Positions 1-6,771 of a stretch of DNA of 11,021 bases are shown here, piece by piece. The notes below the pieces were generated by a model. The model saw nothing but the letters and a program-made list of their open reading frames with translations, had not been told where the DNA came from and made no database searches. Both the position numbers and the translations under genes were made by a program. Source of the stretch: Candidatus Fermentibacterota bacterium (GTDB taxonomy: Bacteria > Fermentibacterota > Fermentibacteria > Fermentibacterales > Fermentibacteraceae); assembly GCA_012523605.1 (NCBI GenBank), contig JAAYTY010000049.1, positions 1-11,021 of the forward strand, in the 5' to 3' direction. The number at the start of each line of letters is the position of its first letter. Within the stretch, counting starts at the first letter, position 1.

Positions 1-333
1 GCTGACAGCATACTTGAACCCTCCGACACGACTCTCTTTATCAACATGGGCAACAGGGCCTTCTACTTCCCGTCATACGCGATCTACGACGAGGGGAGGT
101 TTCCCATCGTGGTTCTGGACAGGCTGTGGCGGGGCTGTACGGCGGAGGAGCTGAGAGAGGCCGTCAGGCGGACCGGCGCGGCATATCTTGCCATGGACAT
201 GGAAATATCGCAGATAAACATCGTGGGCGAGCTGGAAGACTGCGAACTGGCCGAGTGGAGGAGGTTCCTGTCGAAAATGACGGAGCCGGTGGTCACGAGG
301 GGGGATTATGTCCTCTTCAGGCTCCTCGACTGA
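1..333 (+). CDS. C-terminal fragment, probable membrane glycosyltransferase (ArnT/GT39-like)
   Basis: The frame is open from the first base of the window and ends at TGA 331-333, so only the last 110 residues are present; the ATG at 46 is internal. The fragment is soluble, alpha/beta in character and has no membrane segment. It resembles the extracytoplasmic tail after the last membrane helix of dolichyl-phosphate-mannose/ArnT-type glycosyltransferases: a strand-like LFINMGNRAFYF, a helix with EELREAVRRTGAAYL, then a final block with WRRFLSKM and GDYVLFRLL, like the family's closing 'g.y.Lyrl'. This assignment rests on general pattern only; the catalytic part lies outside the window. The 3' end overlaps the convergent gene at 306-623 by 28 bp. 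No terminator is visible. Confidence 0.55.
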   Translation, partial: ADSILEPSDTTLFINMGNRAFYFPSYAIYDEGRFPIVVLDRLWRGCTAEELREAVRRTGAAYLAMDMEISQINIVGELEDCELAEWRRFLSKMTEPVVTRGDYVLFRLLD

Positions 334-623
334 GCACCGAACCGCTCCAGGATCCTTCGCAGGAGCTCCCCCTCGTCGGGGATGTTCCTGAGGTCGATGG
401 GTATGGCCGAGAGAGCGTCTATGTATGCCCTCAGCACCCCGGCCTTCGTGATGCGCTGTCTTCTGTGGTGGCGGTCCCTGCTCTGGGAGATCGTTCGGAC
501 GATCCTCGTCAGGACCTCCTCCTGGTCCGGCCTCACGGGAACCGTGAGCCTTACGCTGGCGGATTCGCCTTCCTCGATGTCAGTGAGGCTCGTTACTATT
601 CCGATGCTCTTCTTCGCGGACAT
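306..623 (-). CDS. Small basic protein with ribbon-helix-helix-like segment
   Basis: A 105-residue protein. I chose ATG 623-621 because a perfect GGAGG (633-629, - strand) lies 5 nt upstream; the GTG at 650 would add nine residues without a comparable site. Residues 23-30 (SVRLTVPV) read as a beta strand, 31-48 as an amphipathic helix, 49-57 as a very basic loop (DRHHRRQR), and 58-72 (ITKAGVLRAYIDAL) as a second helix. This strand-helix-helix order with 'ITKAxVLRAxIDAL' resembles the DNA-binding unit of ribbon-helix-helix regulators, although the loop is longer than in Arc or CopG. A second helical segment (DEGELLRRILERFG) follows. The gene is divergent from the pilus operon and shares its upstream region, so a role in regulating that operon or itself is possible but inferred. 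Family membership is not certain. Confidence 0.6.
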   Translation of the reverse strand: MSAKKSIGIVTSLTDIEEGESASVRLTVPVRPDQEEVLTRIVRTISQSRDRHHRRQRITKAGVLRAYIDALSAIPIDLRNIPDEGELLRRILERFGAQSRSLKRT

Positions 624-639
624 GACCACCTCCGGCCCA

Positions 640-667
640 AACATAGCCACTAGACATCCGCCGTCAA
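640..667 (-). promoter_or_regulatory. Putative promoter of the small RHH-like gene
   Basis: On the - strand TTGACG (667-662) is followed after 16 bp by TATGTT (645-640), 5/6 and 4/6 matches to the sigma-70 consensus. Transcription would begin near 633, right at the GGAGG of the gene starting at 623, giving a very short leader. This is pattern matching only. Confidence 0.25.
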
Positions 668-704
668 TGGAATTATGAAATTGCAGACTTATGAACTTAG
701 GGTA

Positions 705-733
705 TTGACGCCATAGCGTGGTGCGGTTAGTGT
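705..733 (+). promoter_or_regulatory. Putative promoter of the pilus operon
   Basis: TTGACG (705-710) is followed after 17 bp by TAGTGT (728-733), which keeps the T, A and final T of a -10 box. It lies in the only clearly AT-richer stretch upstream of the operon. The leader to the pilM start at 815 would be about 75 nt. The -10 box is weak, so confidence is low. Confidence 0.3.
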
Positions 734-759
734 TCGATTCGTGCAGGAGGGCACTCTAG

Positions 760-834
760 ATGTCGTGTGGCGCATGGGCCTACGCGGCACGCAGCAAGAA
801 CGGTTGGAGGCGAAATGGCGATGGGTTCTGCTAA
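760..834 (+). CDS. Possible 24-residue leader ORF overlapping pilM start
   Basis: ATG 760 is preceded by AGGAGG (745-750) with a 9-nt spacer, the strongest SD in the leader. The ORF runs 24 codons to TAA 832-834 in a different frame from pilM. It contains the pilM SD (806-810) and ends 17 nt past the pilM ATG at 815. The peptide starts MSCGAWAYAARSKNGW and ends in Cys. It resembles no family I know. It could be a translational-coupling leader peptide or a chance ORF beneath a fortuitous SD. Confidence 0.25.
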   Translation: MSCGAWAYAARSKNGWRRNGDGFC

Positions 835-2572
835 GTCGGCAGTCGGCCTCGACATAGGGAGCCACTCCGTCAAGGTGGTGGAACTGGTTCGCTCGGGGAA
901 GACCCTCAAGCTCGCCAGATTCGCCATACAGGAGCTGACTCCCGGAACCGTGGTCGACGGCGAGATCGTAAACCGCGACCATGTAAACGCCAGCATCCGT
1001 GATGCGATCAGGAACTCGGGCATCAAGCCCAGGGCCGTCTTTTCGGCGGTGTCCGGCCGAAGCGTCATAGTGCGCCGCATTCCCATGGAGAAGATGTCGG
1101 AGGAGGAGGCGCGTCAGGCTATACACTGGGAGGCCGAGCAGCACATCCCCTTCCGTATCGACGAGGTCAGCATCGACTTCAAGATCATCAACCCGGAGAT
1201 GGCGCCCGGGCAGATGGAGGTCCTGCTCGTAGCCGCGAAGAAGGAGGCGGTGGACCTTCACAGGGGTCTGCTCCAGGGCGCGGGGATCCGGCCCGCCGCG
1301 GTCGAGCTGGAGCAGTTCGCCCTGCAGAGGGCTTTCGAGTTCTCGTACAATCCCGCTCCCGACGAATGCGTGACCATCCTCAACATCGGTTCTGAGGTTA
1401 CCAACATGGTCGTGGTCAAGGGCGGGCTCCACAGCTTCAACCGCGACCTCTCGATAGGCGGCAGCAGATTCATCGAGGCTCTCCAGCGCTCGATGGGCCT
1501 GGACTTCGAGAACGCCGAAAAGGTGCTCCGCGGCGAGCTGCCCGAAGGCGTCTCGCAGGACGAGGTGAGGTCGGCGCTCGGCTACGTGATAGAAGAGCTC
1601 TCGACCAGTGTCCGCCGCTCCTTCATCTCGTTCCAGGCCTCCGGCGAGAGCACCAGGATCGACAGGATGTACATCAGCGGAGGCTGCTCCCTGGTTCCGG
1701 GGCTCGCATCCACTCTCAGCGAGCAGCACGGGCTGCCCGTCGAGCCCCTCCAGCCTCTGCAGAACCTCTCCGTGGACTCGTCGGTGATACCCGAGGACGA
1801 CAGGGCGTCGCTCGGAGCCCTTCTCGCCGTCTGCATCGGCCTCGCGCTGAGGGGATTCGAGCCCGGCAGGGTCGACATCAACGTGCTCGAGGGCGGCGAG
1901 GTGCGCAAGAAGAAGGCTGCCGCCGCAGCCCCGTCCGGCGCCCCTGCTTCGCCGGTCGGAGCGATCCTGGGAGTTCTTCCCATCATACTCATCATCGGCG
2001 GGGTCGTCATCATGGGGCTCCACTACATGAACATGAAGAAGCAGGAGAAGGCACTGCAGTCCGAGATAGAGGCGGTCAACACCGAGATCGCCCAGATGGA
2101 AACCCAGGTCCAGCAGCAGCAGCAGGCGAACGCTCTGCTCGCGGAACTCAACCAGAAGCGCAACGCCATCCAGCAGCTCGCGCTCAACCAGCGATACTCC
2201 GTGTACGTGATGGAGTACCTGTGCAGGGCCCTTTATCCCGAACAGGCCGCACTGGCCGAGGAGGCCGAGAAGGGCATCTACCTCACCGCTATGTCGCTCA
2301 GCGAGGGCACCATGCACCTCACCGGAGTCGCCCGCACATGGGGCGACATCGTGGCCTTCCAGAGACGGCTCGTCGAGCTGAAGCCCGACGGGCAGACCCC
2401 GCTGTTCTCCCTGGCCGACTACGGCCAGTCCTACAGTCTTACGACGGATGCCGCCTTCACGACCGGGATGCCCGGTGCGACCGGCGGCGAGACCAGGTAC
2501 CAGTTCGACCTCGAGGTGAGCGTCAACCAGTCCTCGCTCCAGCCGCTGGTCGGCGACTTCTCAGGCATCTGA
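815..2572 (+). CDS. PilM-PilN fusion, type IV pilus inner-membrane assembly protein
   Basis: A 585-residue protein joining two pilus alignment-complex subunits. Residues 1-350 are PilM, an actin-like cytoplasmic ATP-binding protein: phosphate-1 loop GLDIGSHSVKVVEL (11-24), the family-typical block around IHWEAEQHIPF, phosphate-2 loop LNIGSEVTN (189-197) and adenosine loop YISGGCSLVPG (286-296). Residues 354-358 (DINVL) match the INLLP-type peptide at the N-terminus of PilN that normally docks into PilM. A basic, Ala-rich linker, one membrane helix (383-405), a Gln-rich coiled coil (406-461) and a periplasmic ferredoxin-like domain complete PilN. Topology is coherent: PilM in the cytoplasm, PilN beyond the membrane. 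No start codon with an SD separates the parts. I chose ATG 815 for GGAGG at 806-810; GTG 767 lacks a spaced SD. Separate pilM and pilN genes are usual (about 350 and 190 residues). The layout recalls GspL of type II secretion, but the PilM motifs and neighbours are pilus-type. Confidence 0.9.
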   Translation: MAMGSAKSAVGLDIGSHSVKVVELVRSGKTLKLARFAIQELTPGTVVDGEIVNRDHVNASIRDAIRNSGIKPRAVFSAVSGRSVIVRRIPMEKMSEEEARQAIHWEAEQHIPFRIDEVSIDFKIINPEMAPGQMEVLLVAAKKEAVDLHRGLLQGAGIRPAAVELEQFALQRAFEFSYNPAPDECVTILNIGSEVTNMVVVKGGLHSFNRDLSIGGSRFIEALQRSMGLDFENAEKVLRGELPEGVSQDEVRSALGYVIEELSTSVRRSFISFQASGESTRIDRMYISGGCSLVPGLASTLSEQHGLPVEPLQPLQNLSVDSSVIPEDDRASLGALLAVCIGLALRGFEPGRVDINVLEGGEVRKKKAAAAAPSGAPASPVGAILGVLPIILIIGGVVIMGLHYMNMKKQEKALQSEIEAVNTEIAQMETQVQQQQQANALLAELNQKRNAIQQLALNQRYSVYVMEYLCRALYPEQAALAEEAEKGIYLTAMSLSEGTMHLTGVARTWGDIVAFQRRLVELKPDGQTPLFSLADYGQSYSLTTDAAFTTGMPGATGGETRYQFDLEVSVNQSSLQPLVGDFSGI

Positions 2573-2583
2573 TGGGGGGAGAG

Positions 2584-3000
2584 ATGAAGAGGTTTCTCGC
2601 ATTCGCCGCCCTGGTCTCCCTGGTCCTGATCGCGGGGTGCGCCCCGTTCGGGACCGACGAGACGAAGTGCTATGTCACGGGCTACATCTACACCGATGCC
2701 GACCAGACGATCCCCGCCGAGGGCATCATGGTGATGTCCCGGGGCGACTCCCTGAACACCTTCGACCAGTCCACCTACACCGACGCCAACGGGATGTTCA
2801 TGATCCAGGTTGAGATCTACCCCTCCCCGGGCGAGGAGGGCACCGGCTATTCGCTCCCCGAATTCGCGAAGATAGGCCTCGAGGCCTGGTATCAGGGAGC
2901 GTCGTATGTCTATGCGGATGTCCAGGGCGACCCGTTCAACATTCAGCTCGGCGACACCCTGACGGTCTGGCCCGTCGATCTGGAGACGGAGTGGTTCTGA
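2584..3000 (+). CDS. Small lipoprotein with carboxypeptidase-regulatory-like beta domain
   Basis: A 138-residue predicted lipoprotein. Residues 1-19 form a lipoprotein signal peptide (MKRFLAFAALVSLVLIAGC) with lipobox IAGC and Cys19 as the lipidated residue. The rest is beta-rich: TGYIYTDADQTIPAEGIMV, then TYTDANGMFMIQV, which is the 'G.v.d....pl.gv.V....T..dG.f.i' pattern of carboxypeptidase-regulatory/transthyretin-like sandwiches. An aromatic-rich C-terminal half follows. ATG 2584 fits the signal peptide and follows a GGGGGAGAG run; ATG 2572, overlapping the pilMN stop as TGATG, is an in-frame alternative adding four residues. Canonical pilMNOPQ operons have no gene here. It is not PilP, because a PilP domain is encoded further on. 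A structural role in the pilus machine or its secretin is inferred from position only. Confidence 0.8.
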   Translation: MKRFLAFAALVSLVLIAGCAPFGTDETKCYVTGYIYTDADQTIPAEGIMVMSRGDSLNTFDQSTYTDANGMFMIQVEIYPSPGEEGTGYSLPEFAKIGLEAWYQGASYVYADVQGDPFNIQLGDTLTVWPVDLETEWF

Positions 3001-3038
3001 CGATGCACGGGTGCGGCATGCCCGGGAGGGGGTAGACG

Positions 3039-3599
3039 GTGGCAGCAATGACCTTTAGAGACCCGAGGCTTCTGAGGCTCCTCCTCGGGCTGGTCCTCCT
3101 CGCCGCCCTCGTGTACGTGTACTTCAACTTCATCGCGAAAGACACGAGGGAGGCCATCGCGGCCTCGGAGGACCAGCTCGAGATACGGCAGATGGAGCTG
3201 AGCCAGCTCCGCTCGCAGACCTCGGAAGACATGGCCGTGATGGCCCAGCAGATTGCTATGTACCAGCAGGAGCTGGAGAGCCTCGACCGCTTCCTGCCCA
3301 GGGAGTACAGCCAGGACGAGGTGCTCGATCTGCTCACGCAGAAGGCGTCGAACAGCGGCATACAAGTGGTGAACCTCACGCCGATGCCCCCGTCGCTGGA
3401 AGGCGAGTACGCCGTGTACTCGTGGCAGGTCCAGCTCACGGGGAGATACCACAGGCTCGGCGTCTTCTTCGACCAGCTCACTCAGGAGCTGATGATGACC
3501 TCGATCACGCAACTCAACATCCAGCAGCTCAAGGCGGCGGAGGGCAAGTTCGACAACATCGAGGCCTCGTTCGTCTTCTCCGCCTATACGCAGCCGTAG
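3039..3599 (+). CDS. pilO: PilO, type IV pilus inner-membrane alignment protein
   Basis: A 186-residue bitopic protein close to the usual PilO length. It has a short cytoplasmic N-terminus, a membrane helix at 11-32, a coiled coil at about 38-84 rich in Glu, Gln and Leu, and a periplasmic ferredoxin-like domain from about 92, with family-typical features FLPREYSQDEVLDLLTQKA, SGIQVVNLTP and LTGRYHRLGVFFDQLTQEL. PilO pairs with the PilN periplasmic domain and binds PilP, linking cytoplasmic PilM to the secretin. GTG 3039 is preferred because GGAGG at 3025-3029 lies 9 nt upstream; ATG 3048 is the alternative. It follows the lipoprotein gene by 38 bp and precedes the PilP gene by 13 nt, so cotranscription is likely. 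Confidence 0.85.
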   Translation: MAAMTFRDPRLLRLLLGLVLLAALVYVYFNFIAKDTREAIAASEDQLEIRQMELSQLRSQTSEDMAVMAQQIAMYQQELESLDRFLPREYSQDEVLDLLTQKASNSGIQVVNLTPMPPSLEGEYAVYSWQVQLTGRYHRLGVFFDQLTQELMMTSITQLNIQQLKAAEGKFDNIEASFVFSAYTQP

Positions 3600-3612
3600 G
3601 GGGGTGACAGGT

Positions 3613-5019
3613 GTGAAGGCTGGAAGACTGCTCGCATCCATCCTCCTGCTCGCCATCGCGGCAACCGGGTGCGGACAACGCCCGGGTACCGACCAGGCGG
3701 TCGTTGACGAACCGGTAGTCGTTGTGGAAAGCCCCGAGGTCAGCGGCTGGATGGACGTCTCCCTCCCCGGGGGAGCCCCTGCAGCGTTCGCATGCGACGC
3801 GGAAGGCGCGTGGGCCTGCTTCGACGGGGGGATCGTCCTCCGCTGCAACCTGGCCGACTGCGGTCGCTGGAGCTCTTTCGACCTGGGTCTGGGTGATGCG
3901 GACATGATAGTGATAGACGCCGTATCCGACGGAGGCAGGCTCCTGATGCTCACCAGCGCCGGACTGGTCGAGTTCGCGGGAACGGGAGATGAGGCCTCGG
4001 TTACGGCGGTCCCCGAGGGCTTCAATCCTGTCTCGATGGCGCTCGACGCCGGAGAGACTGCCCTGCTCGGATCCGACGGGTCCATCGCCCTCGAAACCGG
4101 CGATGGCTTCGAGATCGCAAGGCCCGGCGAGCCCCGCTCTCCCGCAAGTTCGCTCGTGAAGTACGGGCTGGACTGGGCCTACCTCGCCTCCGACTCCACG
4201 CTGGCCAGGTACGATGACGATGTAGCCCTCTGGCAGGTGGAGAAGGTTCCCTGCACGGGGACGCTGGCGACGATAGACGACCGCCTCTACATCGGCGGCC
4301 CCGGCTCGGTGCTGAGGAGGGAGGCCGTTGGCGAATGGACCGAGGCCTTCCCCGGGCACCTCTGCCGCGGCGGCCTCGCCCTCACCGATGCCGGGGTTGT
4401 GGGATGCTCCTCCCCCGGAGAGCCTCTCGCAGCAGCGCCCTCGACGGTGCCCGACCTGCTCTGCCGCTCTGGCGAAGCGGGTCCCGTCTGGGCGGTGGAC
4501 GAATCCGGCATCCTGGCATGGTCGGATATCGGCGGCATCGAGACCCGTATGCCCGCCTGGGACATGCAGCGGATCGAGTGCACCATGGCCGGCCAGACCG
4601 GCGCCGGCTCCACGCCTCCCTCGACCCCCGGCATGACACCGCTGCTGACCGCGGCGAGCGGAGCCTTCAGGATATACGAGAGCGTTTCGAGCAGGCCCGA
4701 CCCGTTCGCCGAGTTCCCGCCCCGCAGACGCGACCTGAGGAGGCCCCTCGGCGAGATAGCGATCGAGGAGCTCCATCTCGTCGGCATCACACTCGACCCT
4801 TCCGGCGGCAACCAGGCGATGGTGGAGGATGCCAGCGGAGTGCCCTACATCCTCTATGTGAACTCAGAGCTCGCCAACAATACCAGGGTCGCCGACATCA
4901 CGAGCAACGAAGTCATAGTGATACAGGAAGTGACGGTTGATTACGGGCCGGAGCGGGGAGGAGTGGCATCGATACCGACGATCTACTCCATGCGGCTTCA
5001 CGAAGAAGGTGGTCTGTGA
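3613..5019 (+). CDS. Lipoprotein: beta-propeller-like domain fused to C-terminal PilP
   Basis: A 468-residue predicted lipoprotein. Residues 1-20 form the signal peptide ending in ATGC (Cys20 lipidated; the lipobox has Ala rather than Leu at -3). GTG 3613 is preferred over in-frame GTG 3604 because the G-run at about 3600-3605 gives 7-nt spacing only for 3613. Residues about 45-325 contain repeated short units such as GGIVLRCNL, SAGLVEFAG, SDGSIALE, SDSTLARYD, GPGSVLRRE and ESGILAWSD, spaced like beta-propeller blades, and nine Cys (61, 69, 78, 83, 214, 251, 265, 284, 323). After a Thr/Pro linker, DPF (363-365) opens a classic PilP domain: PLGEIAIEELHLVGI, AMVEDASGVPYILYV, ITSNEVIVIQE and final IYSMRL. 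PilP, usually about 170-180 residues, binds PilN/PilO and the secretin N0 domain. The propeller assignment is inference; the PilP call is strong in context. Confidence 0.8.
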   Translation: MKAGRLLASILLLAIAATGCGQRPGTDQAVVDEPVVVVESPEVSGWMDVSLPGGAPAAFACDAEGAWACFDGGIVLRCNLADCGRWSSFDLGLGDADMIVIDAVSDGGRLLMLTSAGLVEFAGTGDEASVTAVPEGFNPVSMALDAGETALLGSDGSIALETGDGFEIARPGEPRSPASSLVKYGLDWAYLASDSTLARYDDDVALWQVEKVPCTGTLATIDDRLYIGGPGSVLRREAVGEWTEAFPGHLCRGGLALTDAGVVGCSSPGEPLAAAPSTVPDLLCRSGEAGPVWAVDESGILAWSDIGGIETRMPAWDMQRIECTMAGQTGAGSTPPSTPGMTPLLTAASGAFRIYESVSSRPDPFAEFPPRRRDLRRPLGEIAIEELHLVGITLDPSGGNQAMVEDASGVPYILYVNSELANNTRVADITSNEVIVIQEVTVDYGPERGGVASIPTIYSMRLHEEGGL

Positions 5020-6764
5020 TGCGTCTCATGATCTTTGGTGCACTGCTGGTGCTGGCGCTGCCCGCACTGGCCTACAGGGTCACCGACGTCTCGGTAGCGG
5101 CCGACGGAGACCGGACGCAGGTCACCATCGTGGCCGACGGTCCCGTGACATACGAGAAGTTCCTGCTGACCGACCCGATGAGGGTCGTCCTCGACCTCAG
5201 CGACGCCGTGCACGCCCTTCCCGCGACCGACTTCACGGTAGGCCGCGGAGGGGTCGCCGCCCTGCGCACCAGCCAGTACAAGAGCCCTCCCGACGGCATC
5301 GTGAGGGTGATAGTGGACGTGAACGGCGAACTCATGAACTACAGCACCGCCACGGACGGCAACACGCTTACCCTGACCCTCCAGACCGATCCGCCTGGAA
5401 CCCACTTCACGGCCTGGACGGCCTCCAGCGCGGGATACGGGCTGACGGTGTCCGGCTCCACGGTCCAGCCGCTCAGCGCACCGCCCGACGAGGGCGGGCT
5501 TGTCGTCTCCACCGGGACCGCCCAGGGCGTCCGCGTGAGCGAGCCCTGGAGCCAGGTGGATGACGGGTTCCCGGTGGAGTGGCGCGGCTACGGCGGCCGG
5601 AGGATCACCATAGACGTGGTGGAGGCCGACATCCGCACCGTCATCCGCTCTATCTCGGACGTCAGCGGATACAACATCATCCTCCCCGAGGACTACGAGG
5701 CAACCGTGACCGCGAGACTCCGCAACGTGGGCTGGAAGGATGCGCTGATGGCCATCCTGAACACCCAGGGCCTCGTAGCCACCCTCCAGGGCTCGAACGT
5801 GCTCAGACTCGTGCCCAGGGAGGAGTTCTACAGCGAGATCAACGTGATGGCCACGAACCGGCGCGAGCGCCAGAACCTGCAGGACCTGCAGACAGAAGTG
5901 TTCGTGATCCGCTACGCCACCGCGGAGGACATCAGCGAGGCCACATCCACCGTGCTGTCCGAGCGCGGCCAGGTCTCCATCGACGACAGGACGAACTCCA
6001 TCATCGTCACCGACATTCCCAGGAAGATCGAGGAGATCGGGAGGCTGCTTCCGATCCTCGACAGTCCGACCGCCCAGGTGATGATAGAGGCGAAGCTCGT
6101 CGAGATAGACGCCAATGTCAGCAACGAGCTGGGCATTGACTGGTCCGTCGGCAACCTGAACCGCAGCGACGTCCTGACCCATGCGGGCGCGTCCGGCCTC
6201 CTCGGCGTCGGAGCCCCCACGGGAACGATCGCATTCGGAACCGCGACGAATCTGTTCGACGTGGAGGCTACCCTCGGTTTCCTTGAACAGACCAACCGAG
6301 CACGCATTCTGAGCGAGCCCAGGATCGCCATCATCGACAACATGACAGGCACTGTCCTGTCCGGTAAGAGGATACCGCTGACCCTCCAGGACGAGGAAGG
6401 CAATACCTACATCCAGCTCTACCAGGTGGGCGTCAGCCTCGAAGTCACGCCGCACATCAACGCCGACAACAACGTGACGCTGGAGCTGAACCCGGTAGTC
6501 AGCGACCTCTCCGGGGAGGCCACGGCGCAGAACCAGCCCATCATCGTGACCCAGGAGGCCAACACGACCCTGATGATCGATGACGGGGCGACCGCGGTGA
6601 TAGGCGGCATCATGAGGAGCAAGGTGTCCGAGGTCGAAAAGAGGATCCCGATACTCGGATACATCCCGGTCATCGGCCCGCTGCTGTTCAGCTACACTTC
6701 CACCGTAGACGACAGCACCGAGCTCGTGATCTTCGTGACGCCGCACATCATCAGGCCGTACTGA
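5019..6764 (+). CDS. pilQ: PilQ, type IV pilus secretin
   Basis: A 581-residue outer-membrane pore through which the pilus exits. Signal peptide 1-18 ends ALA before Tyr19. Domains in order: one AMIN domain (about 20-125, peptidoglycan-binding in PilQ proteins), a linker, an N0/STN domain (195-265, starting ITIDVVEADIRTVIRSIS), one N1 secretin_N domain (about 290-352, FVIRYATAEDISEA ... SIIVTDIP), then the secretin core with VMIEAKLVEIDAN (354-366), ARILSEPRIAIIDN, VGVSLEVTPHI, GATAVIGGIMRS and IPILGYIPVIGPLLF, ending FVTPHIIRPY. It is at the short end of the family; many PilQ proteins carry two AMIN domains. ATG 5019 overlaps the previous TGA by one base (TGATG) and follows AAGGTGG with a 6-nt spacer, suggesting translational coupling to the PilP gene. 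GspD-type N2 and N3 domains are absent, which supports a pilus rather than type II secretion. Confidence 0.93.
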   Translation: MRLMIFGALLVLALPALAYRVTDVSVAADGDRTQVTIVADGPVTYEKFLLTDPMRVVLDLSDAVHALPATDFTVGRGGVAALRTSQYKSPPDGIVRVIVDVNGELMNYSTATDGNTLTLTLQTDPPGTHFTAWTASSAGYGLTVSGSTVQPLSAPPDEGGLVVSTGTAQGVRVSEPWSQVDDGFPVEWRGYGGRRITIDVVEADIRTVIRSISDVSGYNIILPEDYEATVTARLRNVGWKDALMAILNTQGLVATLQGSNVLRLVPREEFYSEINVMATNRRERQNLQDLQTEVFVIRYATAEDISEATSTVLSERGQVSIDDRTNSIIVTDIPRKIEEIGRLLPILDSPTAQVMIEAKLVEIDANVSNELGIDWSVGNLNRSDVLTHAGASGLLGVGAPTGTIAFGTATNLFDVEATLGFLEQTNRARILSEPRIAIIDNMTGTVLSGKRIPLTLQDEEGNTYIQLYQVGVSLEVTPHINADNNVTLELNPVVSDLSGEATAQNQPIIVTQEANTTLMIDDGATAVIGGIMRSKVSEVEKRIPILGYIPVIGPLLFSYTSTVDDSTELVIFVTPHIIRPY

Positions 6765-6771
6765 CGAGCAA

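Noticed and set aside
689..2317. A 542-codon open frame on the - strand opposite pilMN
   Set aside because: It covers a gene with strong PilM motifs and has the biased composition of an antisense frame; no domain is recognisable.
2221..2583. Extension of the small lipoprotein gene upstream into pilMN
   Set aside because: The extra part is a basic shadow of pilMN; the signal peptide and lipobox fix the start at 2584, or 2572 at most.
3529..4776. A 415-codon open frame on the - strand opposite the propeller-PilP gene
   Set aside because: It is Gly/Ala/Arg-rich without motifs, whereas the + strand frame has a signal peptide, a lipobox and a PilP domain.
815..6764. Type II secretion instead of a type IV pilus
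   Set aside because: The PilM-PilN fusion looks like GspL, but the secretin has an AMIN domain and lacks N2/N3 domains, and the PilM, PilO and PilP blocks are of pilus type.
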